Assembly: GCA_903813345.2 (NCBI GenBank)
Contig: CAIIXF020000012.1
Span: 7,279,615 to 7,339,614, forward strand
DNA from: Owenia fusiformis
Lineage: Eukaryota; Annelida; Polychaeta; Sabellida; Oweniidae
DNA length: 60,000 nt
Direction of reading: 5' to 3'
Made by a program: the position numbers and the translations under genes
Shown here: piece after piece, positions 34,398 through 46,207 of the stretch
Position numbering within the stretch: position 1 is the stretch's first letter
Layout: every line of letters begins with the position of its first letter
The notes under the pieces: model-generated
Seen by the model: the letters and a program-made list of their open reading frames with translations, nothing else
The model's database searches: none
Told to the model about the DNA's origin: nothing

Positions 34398-35429
34398 CTG
34401 AAAATACAATATCATACATATATTTATAAATTATATATTTTATTGATATTATAATGAAACATCTTTTACTTCTAATTGCACAATGGGAATAAAGGAATAA
34501 GCATATTCTTGATATCTTTCAACCTAATGTGATTTCTAGAAAACTAAAGGTCAAAAGTGTGCTCCTCATTTTGCATGCAAAAACAAGCAATAATCGTTTC
34601 TGCATCATTTCATTCTTAAATATGAATCACACCTTGCATTTGTGTCCATAACATTATCATTTACATGTAACATTCTTATATACTCCTATTCTAAGGTACT
34701 CTTCTATCAACCATTCTATTGGACTCTGTCTTTAGAATGGGCTTTAAGTAAGAATCATCATTTGAAACGCTAACAGTCAACAAGGCCAAAAGGGACAACT
34801 GTTTCATTAACTGGAATTACTACTAAAGCACTAAATTAGACAATTATTGCACTTGTTCAAGGTAATTGAAAGCCTAATTTTACAAATGAGGTATGGATTT
34901 AATCTTATTTCCAGGAAATGAAAGGTCAATTCTTTACAAGTATGCTCCTAATTTGCAAAAACAAGCGAATTCATCCTTTCTGCATGCTAATTTTGCAACA
35001 AAGGTCAATTTAATCATTTGGCATGGAACGTGATTTTGACTTACAGTAGGAGCAAAACAGAAAAACGATACTCTCTTGAAACATATCTGTGCATCCGATT
35101 CAAAAAAAGCTTGCTCGAAAGAATCAGCCTTGTCATCAATGTTTTTTTCAAGAATTATTTTAGTGAAGGATCAGAGAGACCCCTTATACTCCCCCTCTGT
35201 TAAAATTCTCAATGCTTTTTAATAGACACACCATTTCTAGGTTACCAAGTGGACATGAGACACCTCTCCAAAATAAGTGTCCATTTCAGTAAAATTAACA
35301 AGTGCATACGGTAAAACCCATCCAATTCCAACTCTAAGCATTCAGATTTGAAGATGTTCACATTTCAAGGTTTTCTTATAGACTACTGTATGATAATGGG
35401 AGATAGCAAATTTGGGACCAAAAAGTGCT

Positions 35430-35548
35430 CGTATCGAGAGGTGTTCAAATAAGGGAGGTGTTCAAATAAGGGAGGTGTTCAAATAAGGGAGGTGTTCAAA
35501 TAAGGAAGGTTTTCAAATAAGGGATGTTTTCAAATAAGGGAAGTTTTA
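35430..35548. repeat. Minisatellite, 17-bp unit
   Basis: About six to seven copies of GAGGTGTTCAAATAAGG, the last ones changed to GATGTTTTCAAATAAGG. Near it are phrases shared with the TACAGTAAAACCTGT family (AAGTGGACATGAGACACC). Confidence 0.85.
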
Positions 35549-37109
35549 CCCGAGAGAAATCGTAAATTAATATTTCTGTTGCATGAGTAGAACGATTTGA
35601 AGCCTACCAAGGCCATGTTAATACAAGGGTCATATTGATTTTCTATGTGATCATTTCGGTAACTCTTAATAGAAATTATACTTACAGGCGGCTGAATCAT
35701 TTTGGTTGTACTGTACATGTGTATAAAATGGATGAATCATGAAGAACCAATTTGAAACAGAGCAGAGAAACAAAAAATATAAAGAATAACATCAGTGTTC
35801 TCTCAAAGATTTCTCAATTTCACATCAAAATTGGTCAAAATACGCCTGTCACCATAATTGGTATTTTTAAGAGAGTTCGAAAGCCTCATTAAAAATGTAC
35901 CCTGCACGCAGAGTCTAGTTATAAACTACCCTCTGCCTAGTATATACTATATTACAGTTTAGCAGCCCCGCCCCAAAGATTGGTGCCTGCGACAGCTTGG
36001 TTAATAAATCATGACAAATCTACCATGCTGACCCTTTCTCAACCAATCAGCGAAGTGAAAGGAACACATGCTAAATACATGCTCCTTAACTATGCGGTGA
36101 TGTCATAGGAAATGACTATACAGAAGTCGTCCATATTTCGATGACAAACTCTGATTGGCTTGATGAGATCAGAGATTTATTGTAAACTGAAAGAGTGAAA
36201 ACAACTCTCTCTTTTAAGAAGTGAAGTCAAATGAATGCAAAGGGTATCAAAAAAGTCATTTAAGAGCAGTGCCTTTTATTTTCTTTAATGCAAGGGAGAC
36301 TCCTATAATTACCAATGATATTAAAGAGTAAGCAATTGATACAAGTCCTATATGCTGTGAATGTGATCAGTGGTATTGCATCTAATGTGTGGCCCACCAC
36401 TTCCCATTCTATTGATTCATGGGTCTTGTTATACACATACTTGAATCAAGGGAAAAATCAATACCCGCTGATATCAGTCAGTGGGTAGTTTCGTTTTGTT
36501 CAGTGGATGAGCTGCGCGCACACGCAAACTGATTATCGATATGATTTAACCCGATGACCTGAGAAAGTTTAGCACAGTGACCTTCAGATGGCGCTTTCAC
36601 AGACATGTACTGCGTGCACCAATAAATTCCCAGGTATTATAATATAACGCCCTTGTTTGAATTCAAGTTCAATGAAAAAATGCAGAGTATCCTATAACTA
36701 CTGAGGTTTATCAATCGGGAAACATGCATATATCCCTTGGTCCATTCAGTTTCTTGGGAGATACACATATTTCCCTCAGGATAAACCATGTATCCAAAAC
36801 CACCCAGTATATAACCCTTACACACTGTATATCAAGTGATATTGCATGAAACGTGTGATCCCCACTCCCGATTCTATTGATCTCTATGCCTTGTTACAGT
36901 TGATGAAAGACTAGATATACATTAATAAACAGAGAATCACTAATGGCACAGGTTAAGTCTGCTTTCTACTTTCATTGAATGAATGAATTAAATTAGTAGG
37001 CATGTAGCTATGATCATGTTACAATGAATTATTTAATGTATCAATATCTGGACATGATAACAGAATGTAGAAATTACCCTGGAAAACTAATAGGAAAACC
37101 TGTATATCT

Positions 37110-37466
37110 AAACACCTCTCTGATCCAAACACCTCTCAGATCCAAACACCGCTCATATCCAAACACCTCTCTGATCCAAACACCGCTCATATCCAAACAC
37201 CTCTCTGATCCAATCCCCTCTCATATCCGAACACCTCTCATATCCAAACACCTCTCATATCCAAACACCTCTCATATCCGAACACCTCTCTGATCCAAAC
37301 ACCGCTCATATCCAAACACCTCTCTGATCCAATCCCCTCTCTGATCCAAACACCTCTCTGATCCAAACACCTCTCTGATCCAAACACCTCTCTGATCCAA
37401 ACACCTCTCTGATCCAAACACCTCTCTGATCCAAACACCTCTCTGATCCAAACACCTCTCAATATG
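37110..37466. repeat. Minisatellite, 17-bp unit, about 21 copies
   Basis: The unit AAACACCTCTCTGATCC and its variants (CTCATATCC, ACCGCTCATATCC, AATCCCCTCT) are arranged head to tail. The eight copies nearest the right end are almost identical, pointing to recent expansion. It is preceded by AAACCTGTATATCT and followed by CTCTCAATATGAACACTTTT, phrases of the dispersed TACAGTAAAACCTGT family. Confidence 0.92.
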
Positions 37467-37540
37467 AACACTTTTTCCTGGTCCTAAGTTTGTATTCCCA
37501 AACTGACTCACATATTCTTAGCAGTCCCTATCATTGAATA

Positions 37541-37915
37541 TATGCCTAAGGTCTGTCACCAATATAGCCCGAGCTTGCGAGGGTTATATTACGACAGACC
37601 GAAGGCATATATTTATATGCCTAAGGTCTGTCACCAATATAGCCCGAGCTTGCGAGGGTTATATTACGACAGACCGAAGGCATATATTTATATGCCTAAG
37701 GTCTGTCACCAATATAGCCCGAGCTTGCGAGGGTTATATTACGACAGACCGAAGGCATATATTTATATGCCTAAGGTCTGTCACCAATATAGCCCGAGCT
37801 TGCGAGGGTTATATTACGACAGACCGAAGGCATATATTTATATGCCTAAGGTCTGTCACCAATATAGCCGAGCTTGCGAGGGTTATATTACGACAGATGG
37901 AAGGCATATATTCAA
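37541..37915. repeat. Tandem array of five 75-bp palindromes
   Basis: Units start TATGCCTAAGGTCTGTC and end GACAGACCGAAGGCATA at exact 75-bp steps (37541, 37616, 37691, 37766, 37841). Inside, AATATAGCCC and GGGTTATATT pair around a GAGCTTGCGA loop, so each unit folds almost completely on itself. Copies 1-4 appear identical, and the fifth lacks one C and has GATGG for GACCG. Because 75 is a multiple of three, long plus-strand ORFs of 25-residue repeats appear; I do not regard them as genes. Confidence 0.95.
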
Positions 37916-38149
37916 TGATAGGGACATAACTGTTGTATTACATACTTTTATATCATGGCTACGTTATATCAATGACGCCACGTGTCTGTGTGCGAGTGAA
38001 ATTAGGAAGAAATGAAACATGATGTCCCGATGCTGCATAAGATTGTCATGGTAAAAGGTTTGGCGGCTATACAGGAATATATAGCCGACCTTCAGCTCCA
38101 TTGACTTCAATACAAATGCTTCGCTGGGTATGTAATACAAATAAATAAA

Positions 38150-38347
38150 CAGTGAAACCTGTTAAGTGGAAAACCTCCAGAAGTGGAACATTTCTGTAAG
38201 TGGACCACTATTCACTTCTCAGAGTCCCAAGACTAACTGACTTATGTTAAATGAAAATGTAAGTGGAACACCTCCCAAGTGAAACACCTCCCAAGTGGAA
38301 CATGTTTTAGAGGTACCAAAGGTGATCACTTAAAAAGGTTTTACTAT
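38150..38347. repeat. TIR element of the TACAGTAAAACCTGT family
   Basis: The left end AACAGTGAAACCTGTTAAGT and the right end (complement AGTAAAACCTTTTTAAGTGA) are inverted repeats. The interior repeats phrases such as AAGTGGAACA and CCTCCCAAGTG. Non-coding. Confidence 0.7.
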
Positions 38348-38742
38348 ATAATAAACCTTGAAATGTGAACACCTGCTAATCTGAACACTTAAAGCCAGCC
38401 CCAGTGGTGTTTATATTAGACATGTTCTACTGTGTTTTATAGACTCTTGGAGATTTGCACTGAGTAAACAAGAGCTTGCATCTCGGAATTATTGGGAATT
38501 ACGATTCATTTAATTCTATTAACTTAATGATCAAACACTGTAATGTTTCAGTAATATTTGTTATTCTATGCATATGCTTGTATTTGTGGCGATGTCATTT
38601 AAATGAACAAGACACTTAGAAGAGCAAAATGGCTGCCTTGTAATTTACCCAGCATGCCCAAAATCTAATCAGACGTTGACACTAATCTGCTCTTGCATCT
38701 GTAAAAATTTAAAGTTGAATGAGTGAGCAGTTTCCTTGGAAG

Positions 38743-38850
38743 ACCTCTATTATTGCCCAGTACATACCTCTATTATTGCCCAGTACATACCTCTATTATT
38801 GCCCAGTACATACCTCTATTATTGCCCAGTACATACCTCTATTATTGCCC
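38743..38850 (-). repeat. Tandem array of the RIMBP 5' splice site, 23-bp unit, five copies
   Basis: On the minus strand GGGCAATAATAGAG followed by GTATGTACT repeats at exact 23-bp spacing. The copy next to the exon gives the donor used in the model (GT at 38836-38835). Identical AGAG|GTATGT sites follow at 38813, 38790 and 38767, and a degenerate AGAG|GTCTTC at 38744. The unit spans the last exon bases as well as the first intron bases, so the exon-intron junction itself has been duplicated. Confidence 0.93.
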
Positions 38851-39014
38851 ATTCCTGGAGATTTTTCATCATAGCCACCAATCTCAATGTTCTCATTAAG
38901 GAGTTGTTTTGCAAGCTCAGGTTCGACCTCTGACACCATATTACATGGTACGTATCCACGACAACCTTTGCTCTCACCTCTGTAGAACCCATCAGGATCT
39001 TTCTCTCCAAAGAT
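38837..39014 (-). CDS. RIMBP: RIM-binding protein, second half of SH3-II
   Basis: A 178-base minus-strand exon: IFGEKDPDGFYRGESKGCRG, then YVPCNMVSEVEPELAKQLL and NENIEIGGYDEKSPGMGNNR(G). The DGFYRGE, G-x-x-P and VPCNMVSE segments match the second half of the RIMBP SH3-II domain, including the conserved ligand-binding Pro and the final strand. The acceptor AAATTCAG before 39014 is phase 0 after LIK of the previous exon. The donor AGAG|GTATGT at 38837/38836 is phase 1, and the next exon supplies GT to make Gly. The last 14 exon bases are the first part of the 23-bp tandem repeat described separately. Confidence 0.93.
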
Positions 39015-39219
39015 CTGAATTTAAAAAATGAAAAAATATTTTTTTAGTTTTCCATACAGATATTTGATATACAGTACAATTATCAATGGCTTGTAACATT
39101 AGCGGCAAGTTGACCCCAATTTTCAGATTCATAACATTGAAATCAGTGGGAGTTTTCTTAGCCCCCCCTCACTTGAGGCATTATATTACAACAGTACAAC
39201 TTCGCTGAGTTTGTCTTAC

Positions 39220-39767
39220 CTTAATGAGCTGCCCTTCCTTAAATGGGAGTTCATCCTCGCATTCTTCTGCATTCGGTGACATGGATTTAGGATCATAATC
39301 AAACAATGCAATAAATATCCGAACTTCACCTTCAGTAAAATCTATATCACTTTCATATGAGTCCTCATCATACTCTAACGAATCTTGCACATCCATATTC
39401 TGCACAATTCCCATTTTTCTAGATTTCGTTTTACCGGAACTAGTATCCATATTGTTTGATTGGTTACTATAGTGACTAGAGCCTCGTTTTGAATCTTGAT
39501 CCCAATTCGGGGATTTTGGATTCTGAGATTGTTGACTGGGATTAGGATCGGTATCCCGGTAACCATCTCTTGAGTCCATTTCAGGCTGATATTTATCCGT
39601 CTGCTGATTGCCCCTGCCCCTGGGGGAAACCCCAGAGGAAACCCCATGACTGTCTCTAGAGGAATTCATATTTGAGATTCTACTATCCGTATTAGAATAA
39701 GAGTCAAAATCGTCGTCTGAGTATTCATTTGTCGTTGTTCGACTTCCACTTGTATCTTTAGTAATCT
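39220..39767 (-). CDS. RIMBP: RIM-binding protein, Ser/Asn-rich linker and first half of SH3-II
   Basis: A 548-base minus-strand exon. It starts (E)ITKDTSGSRTTTNEYSDDD, continues with a Ser/Gly/Asn/Gln-rich linker containing GVSPRGRG and SSGKTKSRKMG, then an acidic EYDEDSYESDIDFTE, and ends VRIFIALFDYDPKSMSPNAE, ECEDELPFKEGQLIK. ALFDYDP..MSPN..E..DELPFKEGQ.IK is the highly characteristic opening of RIMBP SH3-II. The acceptor is TGTATTTCCAG before 39767 (phase 1). The donor ATTAAG|GTAAGA at 39220/39219 is phase 0. An internal ATG at 39669 is not taken as a start, because the frame is open to the acceptor and phases agree with 55446. Confidence 0.93.
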
Positions 39768-41181
39768 CTGGAAATACATAAAATATGGAGTTAAACTTTG
39801 AATACTAATGATGAAAATCAAGATTATATCGACTCGCATAGTTGATTCAGGAGAATCAAATTATGGGCTAATACACTGGTCATTCCCATGTTACCCTAGA
39901 TACACACTGGCTGTTATTGTTTTGTAATAGAGAAATAAATATTAGTTATCCTATTAAGTCCCTCGTGTCATTTTGACCAGCTGGTCTTAAATCCGAAGCA
40001 CAACTCCAAAATCTAATAAGTTCTAAGCGAGGGACTACAGGCCAATAGTAGCAGTCTATCTGCAAGAAGCTTGCAAATATATTCTGACCTCTTTTGGTGA
40101 ACCAAGCAAACTCTGATATAATAGACACACTTATGATGGCTTAGTTTTCAGGCAGGCAAAATTTACTGGATTGGTGTAATAATATAATTTATTTATATAA
40201 CATGCAGAATGTCACCACCTGCTATTTGTTACAGTCAGTGATCAGCCCTTTTATGTACATTTATGAGAATGTACAAAAACAGGAACCACCAGTGCCATCT
40301 TTCTGACAGTCTAATCTCTTTGAACTTTAGGGGCAGATCTGAAAACTAGCAAGAAGTGTGGAAAAAAACTTTGGGCCCCTACACCCAACAAAAAGCCCAA
40401 ACTTTGAAAATTAAGGCCCGTTTTCCTGATAATTTGGCCTAGAATTAAAAATTAGGCCCCAAAAGGCCCAATAATGCCACAAAAGGCCTACTTATTGGGG
40501 CCCTAATTTTTTTTGCTGGGCCCTTCTTAGGAGGGGGGGGGGGGCACTCATCTAATCTTTACAGATCTCCCTTTTGATTGTTACTGGTGACCTGATTAGG
40601 TTTGTCTATATTGTTACCACAGAATACAGTATTATGTAAAGATCAATGTGCATATAATCAGGGTGATGTTTTAGGCTGTACTAAATCTTATTTACGAGCT
40701 CATATAGCCAATGGTTACTACGGCAACTGAGCTCTGGCAGGCCAGGACTTAAATGTCATAATTTGTTATTTCATATAGGTTTTCTCATTTTCGAATGATG
40801 TGCCTGATTTTGACATTTCTGTACTATTAATAGAATTATCTAACTTCCCTTTTATTTATCCTTGCTAATTTCAGTCATTTTGTATTGTATATTTTAAGTT
40901 GCTATCCAGAATCTGATTTCCAAGAGATTTTATTCTAGGAAAGCCATCAAGAAGGTTTTTATGGATATTCAGCGAAAATATTCTATCCAATATTCTTTTC
41001 TCAGATAACAAGTGCATCTTTTACGTGAATTTGAAATTATCGTTACACTCTTCGACTATTTCATCAGAAGCTAATTGGTAGAACTCAATCATTACCCTTG
41101 AACAGAAATTGACTTGTCCAAACTCTTAAATTAGAGATAATTTCTAGATGAGAAATTCCAAGGCTATTCAAGAATTTTTGT

Positions 41182-41327
41182 TAACGCCGTGGTCACATTT
41201 GTTCGAATTTTCGATACTGGTTCCCGGCCGATTAGCAATTTGTTCAAAATTGCCTTCAGTTTTGAACAAAATACACATCGGCCTTGCGCAGGTGTTGAAG
41301 ATTGGAGCAAGTGAAACCACAGCATTA
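41182..41327. repeat. Foldback MITE 'GCCGTGGTCACATTTGCTC' family, copy C
   Basis: TAACGCCGTGGTCACATTTG at the left and the diverged complement GTGAAACCACAGCATTA at the right, with the shared core TTTGTTCAAAATTGC and GTTTTGAACAAAATAC, place it in the family of 3332-3669. Confidence 0.75.
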
Positions 41328-42488
41328 TATTACCAATGACATTCACCATTTTTGGAGAAAATGAAGTTGCACATATTCAGTATCAATGGTGGTATCACGT
41401 GTAGAGATTAGTCAAAATTGTTAAATTACAGGTGTTTCACTAGAATTTCTCACAACAGGCTAAATAAATGAAAACAACAGGCAAAATCAATGGAAATCAT
41501 AAATTTAACATGGAAAAGTCCCTAAAAACAACAGGCGATTTTGTGAAAACAACTGGTGAAAATCGCCTGTTGCCTGCTGCTAATGTAACCCCTGGATTTT
41601 ACAAGAAAAAATTGTTTGAACAAAACTGGTAGCCAACTCGATAACAGTATACCATAATAATAACAAGAACAGATGATTCTCAAAAACATCAGTATAATTG
41701 CCTGATAATGAGGTATTTACATTGTATTATATACTCTTAAATAATGATGTGATAATGGGCCAATGGGTCAAAATGATCCCCTGGCTGGGCCATATGCACT
41801 TTACAAAGACTTCGTTATATTTTTTTCTTCTAATTACTCTGATAGACTTATTCATATTCAATTTATTTCAAAAGCCAAGCATGTGTTGTCGGCAGTTCTG
41901 TTTTGTATTACAATTGGCATATTTGGTCAGATAATTCTTTTTTCAAAGAGCCAATAAGAACTGAGATTGGTTGAGTTAGAGTCGGGCTCAAACACAGACT
42001 CGGAAACATTGACGCTTAGTGTGGGGATGTTTGCGACATTTAGTACAAATTTTGCACCTTATTAAAGCCATCTGTGTAAATTGCCTGATAATGAGGTACT
42101 AATGCATGTATTATACTATGTAATAATGATAATGATCTGATAATGACAGTTTAACCTAGGAGTGACCATGTTGATAAAAAAGGCAAACTATACTTTTAAG
42201 AAAATTGAAGCCAGCAATTCAGGAATTAATCTGGTAAAAGGTAATTCCTTGCGAAACTACCCTGTATATCTCAGAATAATGATTTTAGACATCTAAATTA
42301 TGAATGACTGTATAAATAGGCCAATTATGTAACTTAATAAGGAAAGGAAGGAAGTTTGGAGGAAGATAATAGATAACAGAATTAATATTATATAATAATC
42401 ATCCATAATAAGAAGATTGGAAGAAGAATAAATAGGATGCCGATTCCTAAGGGAATGACCTTAACATAAGTTAAGTTAAAAGGCACTT

Positions 42489-42551
42489 GCAGGCCCGTAG
42501 CCAGGGTGAGTTTGAGGGGTTCGGGCGAAACCCTCCTGGCTACAGGCCCGG
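42489..42551. repeat. Short hairpin repeat 'GGCCCGTAGCCAGGG'
   Basis: AGGCCCGTAGCCAGGG and CCTGGCTACAGGCCC are near-exact inverted arms with GAGGGGTTCGGGCGAAACCC between them. The right edge of the window (from about 59955) has another GGCCTGTAGCCAGGG start. Confidence 0.65.
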
Positions 42552-42732
42552 ACTTGTGGTTGTGATATAATATAGTACAAGAATATGGTCAGGTTGAAAA
42601 CTGACTTTTCATTATTTAAGACATTAAATAAGTCATTATTTATGGAAGACCAGCCAATCATGTTTGCCTCATTGACAAAAAACTGCCTCTTTGATAAATA
42701 ATTGACTCACTGCAACCTATTAAGATCCTAGC

Positions 42733-42929
42733 TAAGCTTGTATTCGCGAATGCAACTAACGCCTGTCAGCTACCGGATTAACAGGTACTATTATATGGGT
42801 AACTCATTTAAATATGAATAGTACCTATTAATAGCCACTATTTCATTCATATTAAATGAGTTGGTCATAAAATAGTACGTTAATCCGGTAGCCGACAGGC
42901 GTTAGTCGCATTCGCAAATACAAGCTAAG
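42733..42929. repeat. Foldback MITE of about 197 bp, GCTTGTATTCGCGAATGC ends
   Basis: The left arm GCTTGTATTCGCGAATGCAA with CGCCTGTCAGCTACCGGATT is mirrored by the right arm (complement GCTTGTATTTGCGAATGCGA). The arms of about 95 bp also share ACTCATTTAA and TATGAAT. A degenerate relative spans about 46890-47090 (right end AATACAAGCTAAG). Confidence 0.8.
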
Positions 42930-44694
42930 TCACTGCACTAAGGATTAGTACATCTAGTACACTTAATACACTTTGACTTCACTTCCAAAGCTGTTCCTGC
43001 AAGAAAGATTGCCCTCATAAGCTCAAAGCAATAATAAAAAGCTTTTCAAACAAATTAATCATAATTTTATGGTACAATGATGAGAGTATTTAGGAATAAA
43101 GAGCAATCATTATATCCATGATTAGTATAATATGTTGGTAACCATGGCAACCAGTACTTTTAAGTGCTGTTATCCCATGTGAGTATAGCAACAACAACAG
43201 AAAGTAATCGGGAAAGAATAAAAAGTATAATAAAATTACACTTATACACAACAAAATACATACATAAAACATGTTTTTTTGTGAAAATGCACCCTTTTAA
43301 AGTCATACATAATATATATATGGCTTCTACCAGAATAAAGGAAAATGAGTATGCCATCGAAGTCTTCATATAATTTTAGATGAAACACTGTAATACTATA
43401 AAGGTTAATTAAAAATCACCTATGGAACAAATGCAACCATTTCACAAAGGCAAAAATACTCCAGGTCCAAATCTGATCAATTATTCACTTTATAAATGTA
43501 CTGTAAAATAATCATTAATATTTTTATTTTAGAGGTACTATACAAGTATAGATACCAAGTATAGATACTCATGTAAGTAAAAATAAGTGTGTTTCAAAAG
43601 TATCAAGTGCCCATAGGCAAATTTGTAATATAGTAAGTAGTGCCATAAAAATACTAAAAGGATCAAGATGATAAAAAATGAGACTTACTGCTTATAGAGC
43701 CCAAAGTGACCCAAAGTGGTGCTGGTGCACACCATGAGATGGCATTCTTGTAAACAAATATGAAATATTCCCAAACCACAATAGATTATTAATTTATCAG
43801 GCCCTAGAGTATTAACAGGAAATATCTTGTTTGAGTACCAGAAAAATGCCATTGCATCATGTCAAGTTTTCAAATGTAAATAACAGTGAAACAGATTAAA
43901 ATCAGAGAGAAATGAAATACATAGGCACGTCGTCAGCATTCTAAATTATATAAAAAATGCCAGAAAATTCAAAAGTTTATTCAAAAATTTAGAGATAAAA
44001 TGCAAAATAGACAAATTGAATGATTCATTTTTTGAATTAATGATGGGATTTTCCCAAATAGATAATCACTCTCTATTGGACAATAGGGACGCTTGAATCT
44101 CATGCAATAAGTATCAGGGAGGTCAAGTTTTAAAACACAAATTAAAGAGAAATGGGGATGACCATTCACACATTCACACATGTAGTCAACCCTTAAAATG
44201 GTAAGAAAATGCAAGAAAATTGAACACTTCTTTCAAATTTTAAAGAGAAATAGAGCGATAAAAGAACCATAAGCAGACGGACATTTTGGGCAAGATCAGG
44301 AAATTTTTAATTATCAGTCTGGATCTTTTAAAATGTTTGCATTATGGGACCAAGAGAATGTCAATGGAAACATATGGGTATATTATCTTACAGTGATTAA
44401 CAGAAGATGGGTCTAACTTCTAGGACATAGAGACCTGTTAGACAAATTGCTCCCATTAGAACATCTCGAAATATAATGTGAGATATAAGATTTATGTACC
44501 TAATCTAATATAGTGGATAAATTAGGGCGGTATGCATCTTCGCACACTCCGGTTTTCACTGCGTTCATCACCGACGGGAGCCGAGTGAACGAAGATGGGC
44601 AGTATGCACATATACCTATTTTCTCATGATGAAACACTTTTTACTGTGTAAATTGCTTTTAATGCTTTAGGTAACTCTTGGTTTGACTTTAATG

Positions 44695-44850
44695 ACAGCG
44701 GCACTAACTTTTAACAACATTTTGACTTTTAAAGACAATGTAACTTTCTTTTAATAACATTTTACCTTACTTTTGATGACATTCTGACTTAATTTTAATG
44801 ACACTGTGACTTATTTTTGATGACACTGTGACCTTCTTGTTATTAATTTG
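44695..44850. repeat. Degenerate tandem repeat of about 30 bp
   Basis: Phrases such as TTTTGATGACACTGTGACTT, TTTAATGACACTGTGACTTA and TTTTAATAACATTTTACCTT succeed each other about every 30 bases. Confidence 0.6.
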
Positions 44851-46012
44851 TGGCCTTCTTTAGACAAAATATTTAAAAATATCATTGTACAAAGTACAAC
44901 TAAAACTCATAAGTTGACATAAAAAATCAGTTTCGCATAAAAAAGTTATTGATTGATAGATGACATAAACAGGGAGCTTAAAATTACACAGATATGTTGG
45001 AGATTACCTTTAAAAAACATAATCTGATACCTGTTTGTTAAATCAGTCTGCACTGAAGTGTAACTCGTTCTCAGACATAGTGCACCTCTGATATGAAAAA
45101 ACTATTGAAATGTAATTTATATAGCTTGCAATGTAAGAATTAATTGAAATGTGTAACTTATACGCCTCCTCCATAGCAATGAGAGTTTATTGGAAAGCAA
45201 TTCAGGTTACACGGATCTTACACAATTGGACAATTGAACGTTATATGACACAACACAGGAGCTTATCGATCCATCATTTATTGTCCAGCTTCCGCTTTAA
45301 TCAAGAAGCTGTTTATATCAAGAATGTTTAGTGTCAGATCTGTCACTTATTTATATTAAGTTTGGACATGATAAAAGCGCAAGGGCATTTGGTGGAAGAT
45401 TAACAAGGTCCAATTCTTGAGGGAGTGTTTTAGCAACGGGCCTGTTTAACTCAAAAATAAATTTTGAAAAATGAAATCATGTTACTCAAGCACATCTGCA
45501 ATGCTAACTTTTTTACGATTACACACATAGGTGGTTATCTTGGTTAGAAATCTTTCAAATAAACTGTCACATTTTAAGTTTGCAGGTAAAGTAAAAAAGC
45601 AAGACAGAAATGAGAAAATACAGAGCATCAGACAAGAACATGAAAGTTGACCTTAACAGTTCTTCGTTTAGGATTGATTACAAATATGACATCAGCAAAA
45701 CAAACATGACACTAGCAAAACAAACATGACACTAACATTACACAATAAAGTATCACTCTAGGCAACTTATTAGTGAATAAAGTAATTTTCTCACATCACC
45801 AATTAAAAGCATTCTAATCAATAAGTGTAGATGTAGAAGCCCCAAGCTACAGGATGTTTTAAAAAAATATTACAAAAATTATATAATGCTTATGTTAACG
45901 ATACAAATTTCAATCTTTTATTGTGTAACCATCTGATAAGAGTAACCATTGTTACACATACTTGTTACTTAAAACTTTGGCTGCAACATTGTGTCACCAT
46001 CCTCCTAAGCAG

Positions 46013-46207
46013 GTATCCAGAATCTGTACCTCCTTCTTCGCCCTGCTATAACCAATTTGGAAGCACCCGATTAAACTGAATCATGTGATCTTATTATGCG
46101 CAATGACTTATACATGATTGCGACAGCCAATCAGATTGCGAGTTCTTAATCGGGGAAAGGTTAACTGCTTATCGCAGGGGGTAAAAAGAAGAATATATTC
46201 TGGATTT
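46013..46207. repeat. Imperfect inverted repeat of about 195 bp
   Basis: TATCCAGAATCTGTACCTCC with TTCTTCGCCCTGC at the left mirrors the complement of GCAGGGGGTAAAAAGAAGAA with TATATTCTGGAT at the right. The arms are about 35 bp with mismatches. Confidence 0.55.

Larger units (their letters stand above)
34398..38836 (-). other. RIMBP intron between the SH3-II and SH3-III exons, 4.4 kb
   Basis: No exon was recognised inside. It holds, from its 5' end, the repeated splice-donor array, a TACAGTAAAACCTGT-family element, the 75-bp palindrome array, and two 17-bp minisatellites. 34400-35400 and 35560-37100 are AT-rich without a nameable feature, except a possible decayed TACAGTAAAACC relative near 35215-35330. 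Confidence 0.55.

Noticed and set aside
37110-37915. CRISPR-like appearance of regularly spaced repeats
   Set aside because: The repeats are contiguous without unique spacers, and the context is eukaryotic intron.
37534-38015. Two overlapping plus-strand ORFs of 131 and 157 codons with 25-residue repeats
   Set aside because: They exist only because the 75-bp palindromic unit is a multiple of three and lacks stops in two frames. There is no protein signature, and the repeat is non-coding in structure.
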